NCBI GenBank assembly: GCA_019428955.1
Contig: JAHYJF010000005.1
Location: 1 to 30,992, forward strand
Direction: 5' to 3'
Origin: Burkholderiaceae bacterium
GTDB lineage: Bacteria > Pseudomonadota > Gammaproteobacteria > Burkholderiales > Burkholderiaceae_E
Length of the DNA: 30,992 nucleotides
Part shown: positions 24,296 to 30,992 of the stretch, piece after piece
Numbering within the stretch: the stretch's first letter is position 1
Layout: each line of letters starts with the position of its first letter
The notes under the pieces: model-generated
What the model saw: the letters and a program-made list of their open reading frames with translations, nothing else
What the model was told of the DNA's origin: nothing
Database searches by the model: none
Program-made: the position numbers and the translations under genes

Positions 24296-25018
24296 ATGGA
24301 GCAACGTGATCATATCCTTATCGTCGACGACGATCAGGAAATTCGCCAGCTGCTGGGCGACTACCTGGCGCGTAACGGCATGCGCGTCACCACCGTGGGC
24401 GAAGGCGGGGCAATGTGGCGGGCGCTGGAGAAGGGGAGCATCGATCTCATCGTGCTCGACCTGATGTTGCCCGGCGATGATGGCTTGACCTTGTGCCGCA
24501 ACTTGAGGGTGCGCTCCGATGTGTCGGTAATCATGCTGACCGCGCGCGGTGACGAGACCGACCGGATTGTCGGCCTCGAGATGGGCGCCGACGATTATCT
24601 GCCCAAGCCGTTCAACCCCCGGGAGTTGCTGGCGCGTATCAAGGTGATCCTGCGCCGCGCCCGCAGCCTGCCGCGAAACATGCGCCCCACCGAGGCCAAG
24701 AGGCTCAGGTTCTCCGGCTGGACGCTCGACAACCAGCACCGCCATTTGGTCTCGCCGCAAGGGGTGGTCGCGCCCTTGAGCGGTGCCGAGTATCGTCTGC
24801 TGCGGATTCTGCTGGAACATCCCAACCGCGTCTTGAGTCGAGACCAATTGCTCGACCTGACGCAAGGGCGCGAGGCCGACGCACTCGATCGCAGCATCGA
24901 CGTGCTGATCAGCCGGCTGCGCCACCGCATCAACGACGACCCGCGCGATCCCGCGCTGATCAAGACCGTGCGGGGAGAGGGATATGTGCTCTCGAGTCCG
25001 GTCGAGGTAATCGACTGA
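24296..25018 (+). CDS. OmpR-family response regulator
   Basis: This 240-residue protein has a receiver domain (1-120) with the acidic pocket D11-D13, phosphorylation site D55 in VLDLMLPGDDG, the conserved Thr in MLTARGD and Lys in LPKPFNPRELL. A winged-helix DNA-binding domain follows (about 140-235), with LSGAEYRLLRILLEHPNRVL and the recognition-helix region DRSIDVLISRLRHRI ending at VRGEGYVL. It fits the OmpR branch closely. Its stop overlaps the start of the histidine kinase gene by one base (ATGA). The region upstream has no clear ribosome binding site or promoter beyond a TATAAG near 24283. The target genes are unknown. Confidence 0.94.
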   Translation: MEQRDHILIVDDDQEIRQLLGDYLARNGMRVTTVGEGGAMWRALEKGSIDLIVLDLMLPGDDGLTLCRNLRVRSDVSVIMLTARGDETDRIVGLEMGADDYLPKPFNPRELLARIKVILRRARSLPRNMRPTEAKRLRFSGWTLDNQHRHLVSPQGVVAPLSGAEYRLLRILLEHPNRVLSRDQLLDLTQGREADALDRSIDVLISRLRHRINDDPRDPALIKTVRGEGYVLSSPVEVID

Positions 25019-26478
25019 TGCGACTCCTGCCCCGCTCGCTGTTCGGGCGTATGGCACTGGTGCTGTTTGCCGGGTTGCTGTTCGCACAACTGCTCAGTTC
25101 GGCGATCAATTTTGCGGAGCGCGATCGCCTGCTGCTGCACGCCAGCGGAATGCAGCCCGCGCAGCGCATCGCCGACATCGTTCGTCTGCTCGATTCGGTC
25201 GATCGTGGCGAGCGCACTCGGATCGTGACCATTCTCAACGCTCCCCCTCAGCTCGTGTCGCTCGATCTGGCGCCGGTGCCGATTGATCCCAGCCCGGATT
25301 TCAATGCGGTGCGCTTCGCTTCCGCGCTCCGCGGGGCGCTCGGGAGCGACCGAGACTTGCGGGTGCGGGCCATCGAGTGGCCCCAGGAGCCTCCAGGGGT
25401 CCGTGGCGCTCCCGGAGTATGGCGGGGCGGGACAGATGGGCCGGCGCGCGCCGCCGCGCCTGGCGGCGGTCCTGGGATGATGATGGGGTCCGGAATGGGG
25501 ATGGGCATGGGCATGGGTGCCGGGATGCACCATGGCCTGCTGTTCATGACCCAGGTCCTGCTCAGCGACGGCACCTGGGTCACCTTCGACACGCTGGTGC
25601 CGCGTGCCTCCGCCGATCTGCCGCTGCGCCTAGTGGCGACACTGGTGATTTCGCTGGCTGCGGTGCTGCTGTTGTCGCTGTTTGCGGTGCGCTGGGTAGT
25701 GCGACCGCTCGGGGTTCTGGCCAAGGCGGCTGACGCTCTCGGCCGCCACATCGACCGTGCCCCGCTGCCTGAAACCGGACCGCTCGAGGTGCGCCATGCG
25801 GCGGCCGCATTCAACGCCATGCAGGGACGGCTGCAGCGCTTTATCCGCGAGCGGACCAGCATTCTGGCGGCGATGTCGCACGACATCAAGACGCCACTTA
25901 CCCGGATGCGCTTGCGTGCTGAACTGCTCGACGACGAGACCAGGGAGCGCTTCGGGAAGGATCTCGGCGAAATCGAGGCGATGGTCAGCCAGACGCTCGA
26001 ATTCGTTCGCGGGGTGGGAACCGCCGCCCAGCGCCAACCGGTGGACGTCGATGCGCTCCTCGAGAGCGTCCAGGCGGACTATGTCGAAACTGGCCGCAAC
26101 GTTCGGATCGAGGGCGATGCCGCCGGCCAGGTCGTTGCCAACGCCCCACTGCTGCGGCGCTGCCTCGGCAATCTGCTCGATAACGCGCTCGCGTACGCCG
26201 GCTCGGCAGTCATCGCGGTGAGTTCGGTGGGCGCGGAACTGGTGCTGCGGGTGCTTGACGAAGGACCAGGCATACCCGAGGCCGACCTCGAGAAGGTCTT
26301 CGAGCCGTTCCACCGTCTCGAGGGCTCACGCAGCCGCGCCACTGGTGGCACGGGGCTGGGGTTGACCATTGCCCGCAACATCGCGCAAGGCGCTGGCGGG
26401 GATCTGGTTCTACGCAATCGCCCGCAAGGCGGCCTCGAAGCCGTGCTTACTGTCCCACGAGGTACTGCGGCCGCCTGA
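25018..26478 (+). CDS. EnvZ-like sensor histidine kinase with Met/Gly-rich periplasmic segment
   Basis: This 486-residue inner-membrane kinase has one membrane helix at about 11-31, a periplasmic sensor to about 200, and a second helix at about 204-224. A HAMP region (225-280) follows, then dimerisation domain with H288 in AAMSHDIKTPLTRMR, and ATPase domain with N-box CLGNLLDNA (382-390), G1 DEGPGIP (414-420) and G2 GTGLGLT (444-450). It would phosphorylate the adjacent regulator. The odd part is residues 149-172, a Gly/Met tract with eight Met residues, closing with His171-His172. Such Met/His clusters often bind Cu(I) or Ag(I), but metal sensing is only an inference. It converges on gshA with 15 bases between the stops. 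Confidence 0.92.
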   Translation: MRLLPRSLFGRMALVLFAGLLFAQLLSSAINFAERDRLLLHASGMQPAQRIADIVRLLDSVDRGERTRIVTILNAPPQLVSLDLAPVPIDPSPDFNAVRFASALRGALGSDRDLRVRAIEWPQEPPGVRGAPGVWRGGTDGPARAAAPGGGPGMMMGSGMGMGMGMGAGMHHGLLFMTQVLLSDGTWVTFDTLVPRASADLPLRLVATLVISLAAVLLLSLFAVRWVVRPLGVLAKAADALGRHIDRAPLPETGPLEVRHAAAAFNAMQGRLQRFIRERTSILAAMSHDIKTPLTRMRLRAELLDDETRERFGKDLGEIEAMVSQTLEFVRGVGTAAQRQPVDVDALLESVQADYVETGRNVRIEGDAAGQVVANAPLLRRCLGNLLDNALAYAGSAVIAVSSVGAELVLRVLDEGPGIPEADLEKVFEPFHRLEGSRSRATGGTGLGLTIARNIAQGAGGDLVLRNRPQGGLEAVLTVPRGTAAA

Positions 26479-26493
26479 GCTGCTCTCGCCGTG

Positions 26494-28140
26494 TTATTGG
26501 CAGGGCGCCTCGGCGTCGGCCGAGTTGCCGGCAGCGCCGCCAATCAGGCGCTGCGCCAGATATTGCTGGCGGTAGGTCTCGAACGGCACCGTATCGGCCT
26601 GTTCAACGGCAATTCGTTCGGCAACCGATTCCGCCGCGATCCTGCGCAAGCGCCCCATCTGTGCAGGCGGCAGTTCGGTGTCAAGGAGCAGGGCCCGATG
26701 GCGCAGCGATTGCGCCAGAGCGAAGCGCAAGTGGGAATTTTCGTACCCCACCGCCATTTCCTGCAGCACCATTGCCGAAAGCGTCAGTGCGGGATCGGCG
26801 AGCGCGGCGCGCGCCCGGGCAAGGGTATCGCGATGAGGGGCGGCGCTCGGGCCCGGTCCGATATTGCCGGCGCGAGGGTCGGCGCTCCGGGCGGCGTCGA
26901 GAGCTGCGGCCACCGGCGCCAGGCTGTCGAGCAATTCCAGTCCCCATTGCGGGAGCGCGACCTCGCTCTCCCCGCGGGTCAGGCGCATCGCCGGGTCGCG
27001 ACCGCGTTCGGCCGTCAGGTACTGGTTGCGGGCGATAGCCTTGATCTCTTCGGGCGTGTCGGGCGGACTCTCGGCGAGCAGGCAGTGGAGCAGGAAGACG
27101 TCCAGAAATCTCATGGTCGAGGGCGCGATGCCGACCGGAGAGAAAGGATCGACGTCCATGCAACGGACCTCGACGTACTCGACCCCACCTTCACCGATCG
27201 CGTGCAGCGGTCGCTCGCCGCGATGGACGCTACGCTTGGGACGAATGGTCCCGTAGAACTCGTTTTCGATCTGCAGCAGGGTGGTGTTCATCTGGTGGTA
27301 GTCATCACCGTCGCGGACTCCCACCGCCTCGTAGGCAGGATAGGGCTCGCGCAGCGCGCGACAGAGACGCCGGGAATAGGTTTCGAGGCTGTTGTAGCTC
27401 ACCCCGAGCGTGGCCTGCGCATCACTCTGGTAGCCCAGCGGTCCCATCCGCAGGGTTGTCCCCCTGGGCAGGAACAGCGTGCATGCTTCGAGCTCGGAGA
27501 GCCCCCGCGCGGTGTGGGTCACGAACGACCTGCTGGCCGCTGGCGAGGCCCCAAAGAGGTAGAGGAGCAGCCAGGAATGACGGCGGAAATTGCGGATCAA
27601 CGCAAAGTAGGCGTCATTACGGTAGGCCACCGGATCGGCCGTTGAACCGTCGCGTTGCTGCAGGAGTTGCCAGGCGGCATCAGGCAGCGAGAAGTTGTAG
27701 TGGACCCCGGAGATGGTCTGCATCCGGCTGCCGTAGCGGTACGAGAGCCCTTTGCGATAGACCGTCTTCATGCGCGCGAGGTTGGAACTGCCGTATTTGC
27801 CTAGCGGGATTTCGTCGTCAGCCGGCAACCGGCAAGGCATGCTGCTCGCCCAGATCACCTCGTCATCGAGCTGGCGCTGGACGAACTGGTGGATCTGGGT
27901 CAGTTCCTCGACGCAGGCGTCGGCATCGCCGTGAACGCCGGTAATCAGTTCGAGCTGCGACTCGCTGAAGTCGGTAGTGACATGGGGGTTGGTAAGAGGG
28001 GCGCCCAGCGCCTCTGGATGCGGACGATCGGAGAGCATGCCATCGGGACGGGCGCGCAGTCCTTCCTTTTCGACGCCGCGCTGGAGGCCGCGCAATACCT
28101 CCGGTGACAGCGCGTCCAGCCGATCAAAGATGCGGTCCAA
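26494..28140 (-). CDS. gshA: Glutamate--cysteine ligase GshA (E. coli type)
   Basis: This 548-residue enzyme joins glutamate and cysteine through the gamma-carboxyl group using ATP, the first step of glutathione synthesis. GVEKEGLR (22-29) provides the N-terminal metal and substrate glutamates. FSESQLELITGV, YRKGLSYRYGSRMQTISGVHYNFS and EVRCMDVDPFSP are characteristic of the gammaproteobacterial-type family. The start is a TTG at 28140, read as Met: GGGGAGA stands 7 bases upstream, and the next Met (residue 35) would delete the EKEG motif. The gene is 124 bases downstream of the panE-like gene on the same strand. Length agrees with E. coli GshA (518) plus small extensions. Confidence 0.94.
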   Translation of the reverse strand: MDRIFDRLDALSPEVLRGLQRGVEKEGLRARPDGMLSDRPHPEALGAPLTNPHVTTDFSESQLELITGVHGDADACVEELTQIHQFVQRQLDDEVIWASSMPCRLPADDEIPLGKYGSSNLARMKTVYRKGLSYRYGSRMQTISGVHYNFSLPDAAWQLLQQRDGSTADPVAYRNDAYFALIRNFRRHSWLLLYLFGASPAASRSFVTHTARGLSELEACTLFLPRGTTLRMGPLGYQSDAQATLGVSYNSLETYSRRLCRALREPYPAYEAVGVRDGDDYHQMNTTLLQIENEFYGTIRPKRSVHRGERPLHAIGEGGVEYVEVRCMDVDPFSPVGIAPSTMRFLDVFLLHCLLAESPPDTPEEIKAIARNQYLTAERGRDPAMRLTRGESEVALPQWGLELLDSLAPVAAALDAARSADPRAGNIGPGPSAAPHRDTLARARAALADPALTLSAMVLQEMAVGYENSHLRFALAQSLRHRALLLDTELPPAQMGRLRRIAAESVAERIAVEQADTVPFETYRQQYLAQRLIGGAAGNSADAEAPCQ

Positions 28141-28264
28141 GCCTTATCTCCCCAGTGGGACCATAAACAATCAAGCTTAGCAGAATAAGATGGCGATCCT
28201 GGCAATCACCTGGCCGGCACCGCCCGGTCGCTGATGCCGCGGCGAGCCCATGGAAGCGGCCTCT
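28141..28264. other. Intergenic region between the panE-like gene and gshA
   Basis: This 124-base gap is AT-richer near gshA (ATAAACAATCAAGCTTAGCA on the plus strand). I see no strong promoter pair or terminator. A gshA promoter probably lies here. Confidence 0.35.
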
Positions 28265-29194
28265 TCAGTTCCTGGGGAAACCGGCCTCGCGTGCCTTGAC
28301 CAGGGCGACCACGGTGTCGTTGACCGGGGTGGGAACCCCGAGCCTGGCGCCTTCGCGGGGGATTGCACCGTTGATGACGTCGATTTCGCAGCGCCGGCCG
28401 GCGAGAAAGTCCAGCAGCATGGATGGTCGCGCGCCGGGAATGCGCTCGCCGAGCTTGCGCACGTGTTCGTAGGGGTCGCCGACATCCAGGCGGATGCCGG
28501 CGGCATTGGCCACCGCGACCGCTTCGTGGGTGCACGCGTCCGCCACCTGCCAGGCGTGGGGGTTGGCCATGATTTCTCCGATCGTCATCCCGGTCAGCGC
28601 CGACGGGCCCGAAAAAGTGACGTTGAAGATCAGCTTTTCCCAGACCATCTGGCGCAGGTCTTCGAAGAGTCGAACCCGAAAGCCGGCTGATTCCCAGACC
28701 GCCGCTGACGCTGCGAGGGCAGAGCGCGGCAACCCGGCATAGGAACCGAAACGGATCATCTCCATGCCATTGTGGTGCACGTGCCCGGGCCCGCGCAGCG
28801 AGGCGCCGAAGCCGCCGACGACACCCACGGCGAGTTGATCGGGACCGATGATCGCCGCGACCCGCTCGGCCGAACCGAGACCGTTCTGGATCGCCTGAAC
28901 CGTGGTGCGGGCGTTGAGCAGCGGGATCACCGAGCGGGCAGCCGCTTCGACGTCAAACGCCTTGGTGGCGATTATCACCAGGTCACAGGGGCCGATGTCA
29001 GCGGTGCTGGTGCTCGCGTGAATCGGCACCGTTCGATCGCCGCTCGCTCCCTCGACCCGCAGCCCGTTGCGGGCCATCGCCGCGGCGTGATCCTCCCACA
29101 GGGTGACGGCGTGCACCTCGTGGCCGGCGTCGACCATCAACGCGGCGTAAACCGAGCCCATCGCCCCACAACCGACAATTGCTACCTTGGCCAT
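28265..29194 (-). CDS. 2-dehydropantoate 2-reductase-family protein (PanE/ApbA)
   Basis: This 309-residue protein has an N-terminal Rossmann fold, VAIVGCGAMGSVYAALM (4-20), the NADP-binding GxGxxG. IIATKAFD carries the expected catalytic-region Lys, and QNGLGSAERVA is the conserved middle segment. The C-terminal helical domain shows MVWEKLIFNVTFSGPSALTG and the closing pattern RPSMLLDFLAGRRCEIDVIN. PanE reduces 2-dehydropantoate to pantoate in coenzyme A synthesis. Paralogues of this fold act on other 2-oxoacids, and no pan genes lie nearby, so the substrate is uncertain. It is 25 bases downstream of yaeQ, likely co-transcribed. Confidence 0.85.
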   Translation of the reverse strand: MAKVAIVGCGAMGSVYAALMVDAGHEVHAVTLWEDHAAAMARNGLRVEGASGDRTVPIHASTSTADIGPCDLVIIATKAFDVEAAARSVIPLLNARTTVQAIQNGLGSAERVAAIIGPDQLAVGVVGGFGASLRGPGHVHHNGMEMIRFGSYAGLPRSALAASAAVWESAGFRVRLFEDLRQMVWEKLIFNVTFSGPSALTGMTIGEIMANPHAWQVADACTHEAVAVANAAGIRLDVGDPYEHVRKLGERIPGARPSMLLDFLAGRRCEIDVINGAIPREGARLGVPTPVNDTVVALVKAREAGFPRN

Positions 29195-29219
29195 GCTCCG
29201 CTCCTATCGTTGTCGACCA

Positions 29220-29780
29220 CTATTTCCAACGCGCCGGTTCGATGCGCTCGTTGTGTTCCCGATTGCTGAGCGTCAGGGCGCCTTCCATCACGGTCGCATC
29301 GAGCTGCATGTTGCGGCTGGCGATCGTGGCGAGTTCCTGCGCCGCCGAGCCGGGCAAGCGCCACACCTGGAGGTTGTCGAGCCGGGTGAGCTTTCTTTCA
29401 ATACCCCGCCACCAGAGCTCAGCGGCATGGTGAAAGGCGTAGACCACGACCTGATCGGCCTTGCTGCAGGCCTTGGCGAGCGGCTTGTCGTCAGGCTGGC
29501 CGACTTCGATCCACAGCCGCTTGCGGCCAGTGAAATCGGTCAGCGAGGCGTCGGGGTCGTCGGGGTCGGATAGTCCGGCGCCAAAAGCCAGGGTGCCATC
29601 GCCCTGGCACATGTCCTGGAGCTGGTGGGCGTTGAGTGCCATCGCGGCCAGGCGCACCATCATGCGTTCGTCGGTTTCGCTGGGATGGCGGGCAAGGGTC
29701 AGGGCATGGTCGGCGTAATAACCGTGGTCGATGTCGGCGATCTGCAGGGTCGCCTTGAAGATTGTTGATTTGAGGGCCAT
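29220..29780 (-). CDS. yaeQ: YaeQ family protein
   Basis: This 186-residue protein matches the YaeQ family, whose fold resembles PD-(D/E)xK nucleases but whose role is poorly defined. Matching stretches are MALKSTIFKATLQIADIDHG (1-20), HPSETDERMMVRLAAMAL, LWIEVGQPDDKPLAKACSKA with the putative active-site E-x-G-Q, and WWRGIERKLTRLDNLQVW. Start ATG at 29780 agrees with homologues; a longer frame reaches 29849. The ribosome binding site is weak. It is divergent from the dioxygenase-like gene. Confidence 0.9.
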   Translation of the reverse strand: MALKSTIFKATLQIADIDHGYYADHALTLARHPSETDERMMVRLAAMALNAHQLQDMCQGDGTLAFGAGLSDPDDPDASLTDFTGRKRLWIEVGQPDDKPLAKACSKADQVVVYAFHHAAELWWRGIERKLTRLDNLQVWRLPGSAAQELATIASRNMQLDATVMEGALTLSNREHNERIEPARWK

Positions 29781-29976
29781 GGGGTGTGATTGTAGGCTGC
29801 GCACGTCGGCTCGACGGCGGGTTGAACCGGCGGCCCGGATTATGGTCAATCAGCCAATTGTTGCTGTGTTCGGGATAATCATTTCCGGGGCGATAAGTTG
29901 AGTCCGACATGCGCCCTCCGGGGCCGGGATTTTGCGATTGTGGCCCGCCCGCCTTGGTCCAATGCGGAGATTGATG
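29781..29976. other. Divergent intergenic region between yaeQ and the DODA-type gene
   Basis: This 196-base gap holds AT-richer patches such as GGATTATGGTCAATC and GGGATAATCATT near 29837-29882, plausible for divergent promoters, but no -35/-10 pair with good spacing. I see no RNA gene. Confidence 0.3.
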
Positions 29977-30756
29977 ATGGGCAATTCGCCAGTACTGTTC
30001 ATCGGGCACGGCGCACCGACCTTTGCCCTTGAGCCGGGGGACCTGGGCCCGCTCCTGGAGGAACTCGGCGCCCGGCTTGCCGGGGCCGCTGCCGTGCTGG
30101 TGGTCTCACCTCATTGGCAGACTGCGCAGTTGCGGGTGATGGCGAGCGTCGCTCCGGAAACGATCCACGATTTTGGCGGGTTAGCCCCCGAACTCTACGA
30201 ACTTGACTGCCCGGCACCGGGCCATCCCGAGTTCGCCGCGCAGACGGCACAGATGCTGATCGCAGCGGGTTTTGAAGTTGCGCTCGATGAGCGCCGCGGG
30301 CTGGATCACGGCGCCGGGGTTCCCCTGCGCTACCTCTTTCCCCGGGCCGATGTTCCGATATTTCAGCTGTCCATGCCCTACGCGCTTGACCCAGCAGGGG
30401 CTGTTCGTCTGGGCAGCGCCCTGGTGCCGTTGCGCGAACACGGGGTCGTGATTGCCGGCTCCGGCAGCCTGACTCACAACCTGGGCGAGTTCCGCGGCCC
30501 GGTGGCAGACAACGCCGCCTACGTCAGCGAGTTTCTCGACTGGGTGCGCCGGGCCGTGCTTGCCAATGCGACCGCCGAGCTGGTCAACTATCGGCGCCTG
30601 GCGCCGCGCGCCGTGCGGGCACACCCGAGCGTCGAGCACTTCCTGCCGCTGTTGGTGGCGCTAGGTGCTGTTGGCGAGGGCGAGAAGGCGCAGGTGATCG
30701 ATGGCGGCATATGCTACGGGATGCTCTCGATGGAGTCTTATGTATGGGGCGATTGA
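29977..30756 (+). CDS. DODA-type (LigB-like) extradiol dioxygenase family protein
   Basis: This 259-residue protein belongs to the class III extradiol ring-cleavage family that includes E. coli YgiD, a 4,5-DOPA dioxygenase. Metal-ligand candidates are H11 in LFIGHGAPTFALE, H46 in VVSPHW, the His in GLDHGAGVPL, and the His in GSLTHNLGEF. The C-terminal end ICYGMLSMESYVWG matches the family. Start ATG 29977 has GGAG 7 bases upstream; ATG 29974 and 29962 are in frame alternatives. The physiological substrate is unknown. Its 3' end overlaps the next gene by 13 bases. Confidence 0.88.
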   Translation: MGNSPVLFIGHGAPTFALEPGDLGPLLEELGARLAGAAAVLVVSPHWQTAQLRVMASVAPETIHDFGGLAPELYELDCPAPGHPEFAAQTAQMLIAAGFEVALDERRGLDHGAGVPLRYLFPRADVPIFQLSMPYALDPAGAVRLGSALVPLREHGVVIAGSGSLTHNLGEFRGPVADNAAYVSEFLDWVRRAVLANATAELVNYRRLAPRAVRAHPSVEHFLPLLVALGAVGEGEKAQVIDGGICYGMLSMESYVWGD

Positions 30757-30992
30757 TCGGTTCGCAGGGGCAGCCGGAGAACGGCGCGGCAAGCGCCGGG
30801 ACGATCGCAGTCTGGGACCTGCCGCTGCGACTGTTTCACTGGGTGCTCGCTGCGACAGTCATTACTGGCATCGCCGCGGCGCTGCTCGGCAATCTCGACC
30901 TGCACCTGCGCTGCGGCTATATCGCGCTGGCACTGCTGCTGTTTCGCATCGTCTGGGGATTCGTAGGCCCCGAGCACGCGCGGTTTCGCAGC
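30744..30992 (+). CDS. Cytochrome b561-family membrane protein, N-terminal part (cut by window edge)
   Basis: The first 83 residues are visible. After an 18-residue soluble leader comes VWDLPLRLFHWVLAATVITG (23-42), the first membrane helix with heme-ligand candidate H32. H54 and a second helix GYIALALLLFRIVWGFVG (58-75) follow. This is the usual N-terminus of dihaem cytochrome b561 or Ni/Fe-hydrogenase b-type proteins, which shuttle electrons at the inner membrane. GGAG lies 8 bases upstream of the ATG at 30744. It overlaps the dioxygenase-like gene by 13 bases, so the two are probably translated together. Confidence 0.85.
   Translation, partial: MGRLIGSQGQPENGAASAGTIAVWDLPLRLFHWVLAATVITGIAAALLGNLDLHLRCGYIALALLLFRIVWGFVGPEHARFRS

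Noticed and set aside
1..30992. CRISPR arrays, insertion sequences, prophage or integrative elements
   Set aside because: I saw no repeated spacer arrays, transposase or integrase genes, or attachment-site repeats; the tRNA-Ser 3' end is followed directly by the nfn leader with no integrase nearby.

Overview
The window is a GC-rich, gene-dense chromosomal stretch from a Gram-negative proteobacterium. It has lpxH for lipid A synthesis, lipoprotein signal peptides and a gene order (suhB / trmJ-cysE / lpxH-ppiA / cysS-alkA-accA-tilS-lysC-tRNA-Ser) that I associate with Betaproteobacteria. The class is an inference from memory of synteny. Most of the window is housekeeping DNA. There is no CRISPR array, phage, insertion sequence or rRNA. 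Two genes run off the ends: mutS (left, minus strand) and a cytochrome b561-type membrane protein (right, plus strand).

Layout. 1-4186 is all minus strand: 5' part of mutS, a decapitated MFS transporter remnant, an SLC13-type permease with two TrkA-C domains, and suhB. 4242-7057 is plus strand: trmJ, a prpF-family isomerase and cysE. 7085-9236 is minus strand: a TPR lipoprotein, an exported cyclophilin and lpxH. 9370-15379 is plus strand: cysS, an AlkA-type glycosylase, accA, tilS, lysC and tRNA-Ser(GCU), with good sigma-70-like promoters before lysC and before the tRNA. 15511-23196 is a five-gene plus-strand cluster of ferredoxin and NADPH metabolism. 23285-24103 (minus) holds a 72-residue orphan and a glycine-zipper lipoprotein. 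24296-26478 (plus) is an OmpR-type two-component pair. 26494-29780 (minus) is gshA, a 2-dehydropantoate 2-reductase-like gene and yaeQ. 29977 to the end (plus) is a DODA-type dioxygenase-like protein overlapping the cytochrome b561 gene.

The most interesting part is 15511-23196. It encodes an NfnA/NfnB-type NADH-dependent ferredoxin:NADP+ oxidoreductase pair, a 2-oxoacid:ferredoxin oxidoreductase (gamma-alpha fusion plus beta), and a 745-residue protein. That protein ends in a single [4Fe-4S] ferredoxin domain. Its centre resembles the thiamine-diphosphate domain of pyruvate:ferredoxin oxidoreductase but has lost the cofactor-binding motifs. A strong hairpin closes the cluster. Read together, the genes suggest a dedicated circuit in which a 2-oxoacid (probably 2-oxoglutarate) is oxidised or made, electrons pass through ferredoxin, and NfnAB equilibrates ferredoxin with NADH and NADPH. 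The large protein looks like an undescribed electron-transfer or scaffold subunit. Substrate, direction and complex formation are inferences from sequence only.
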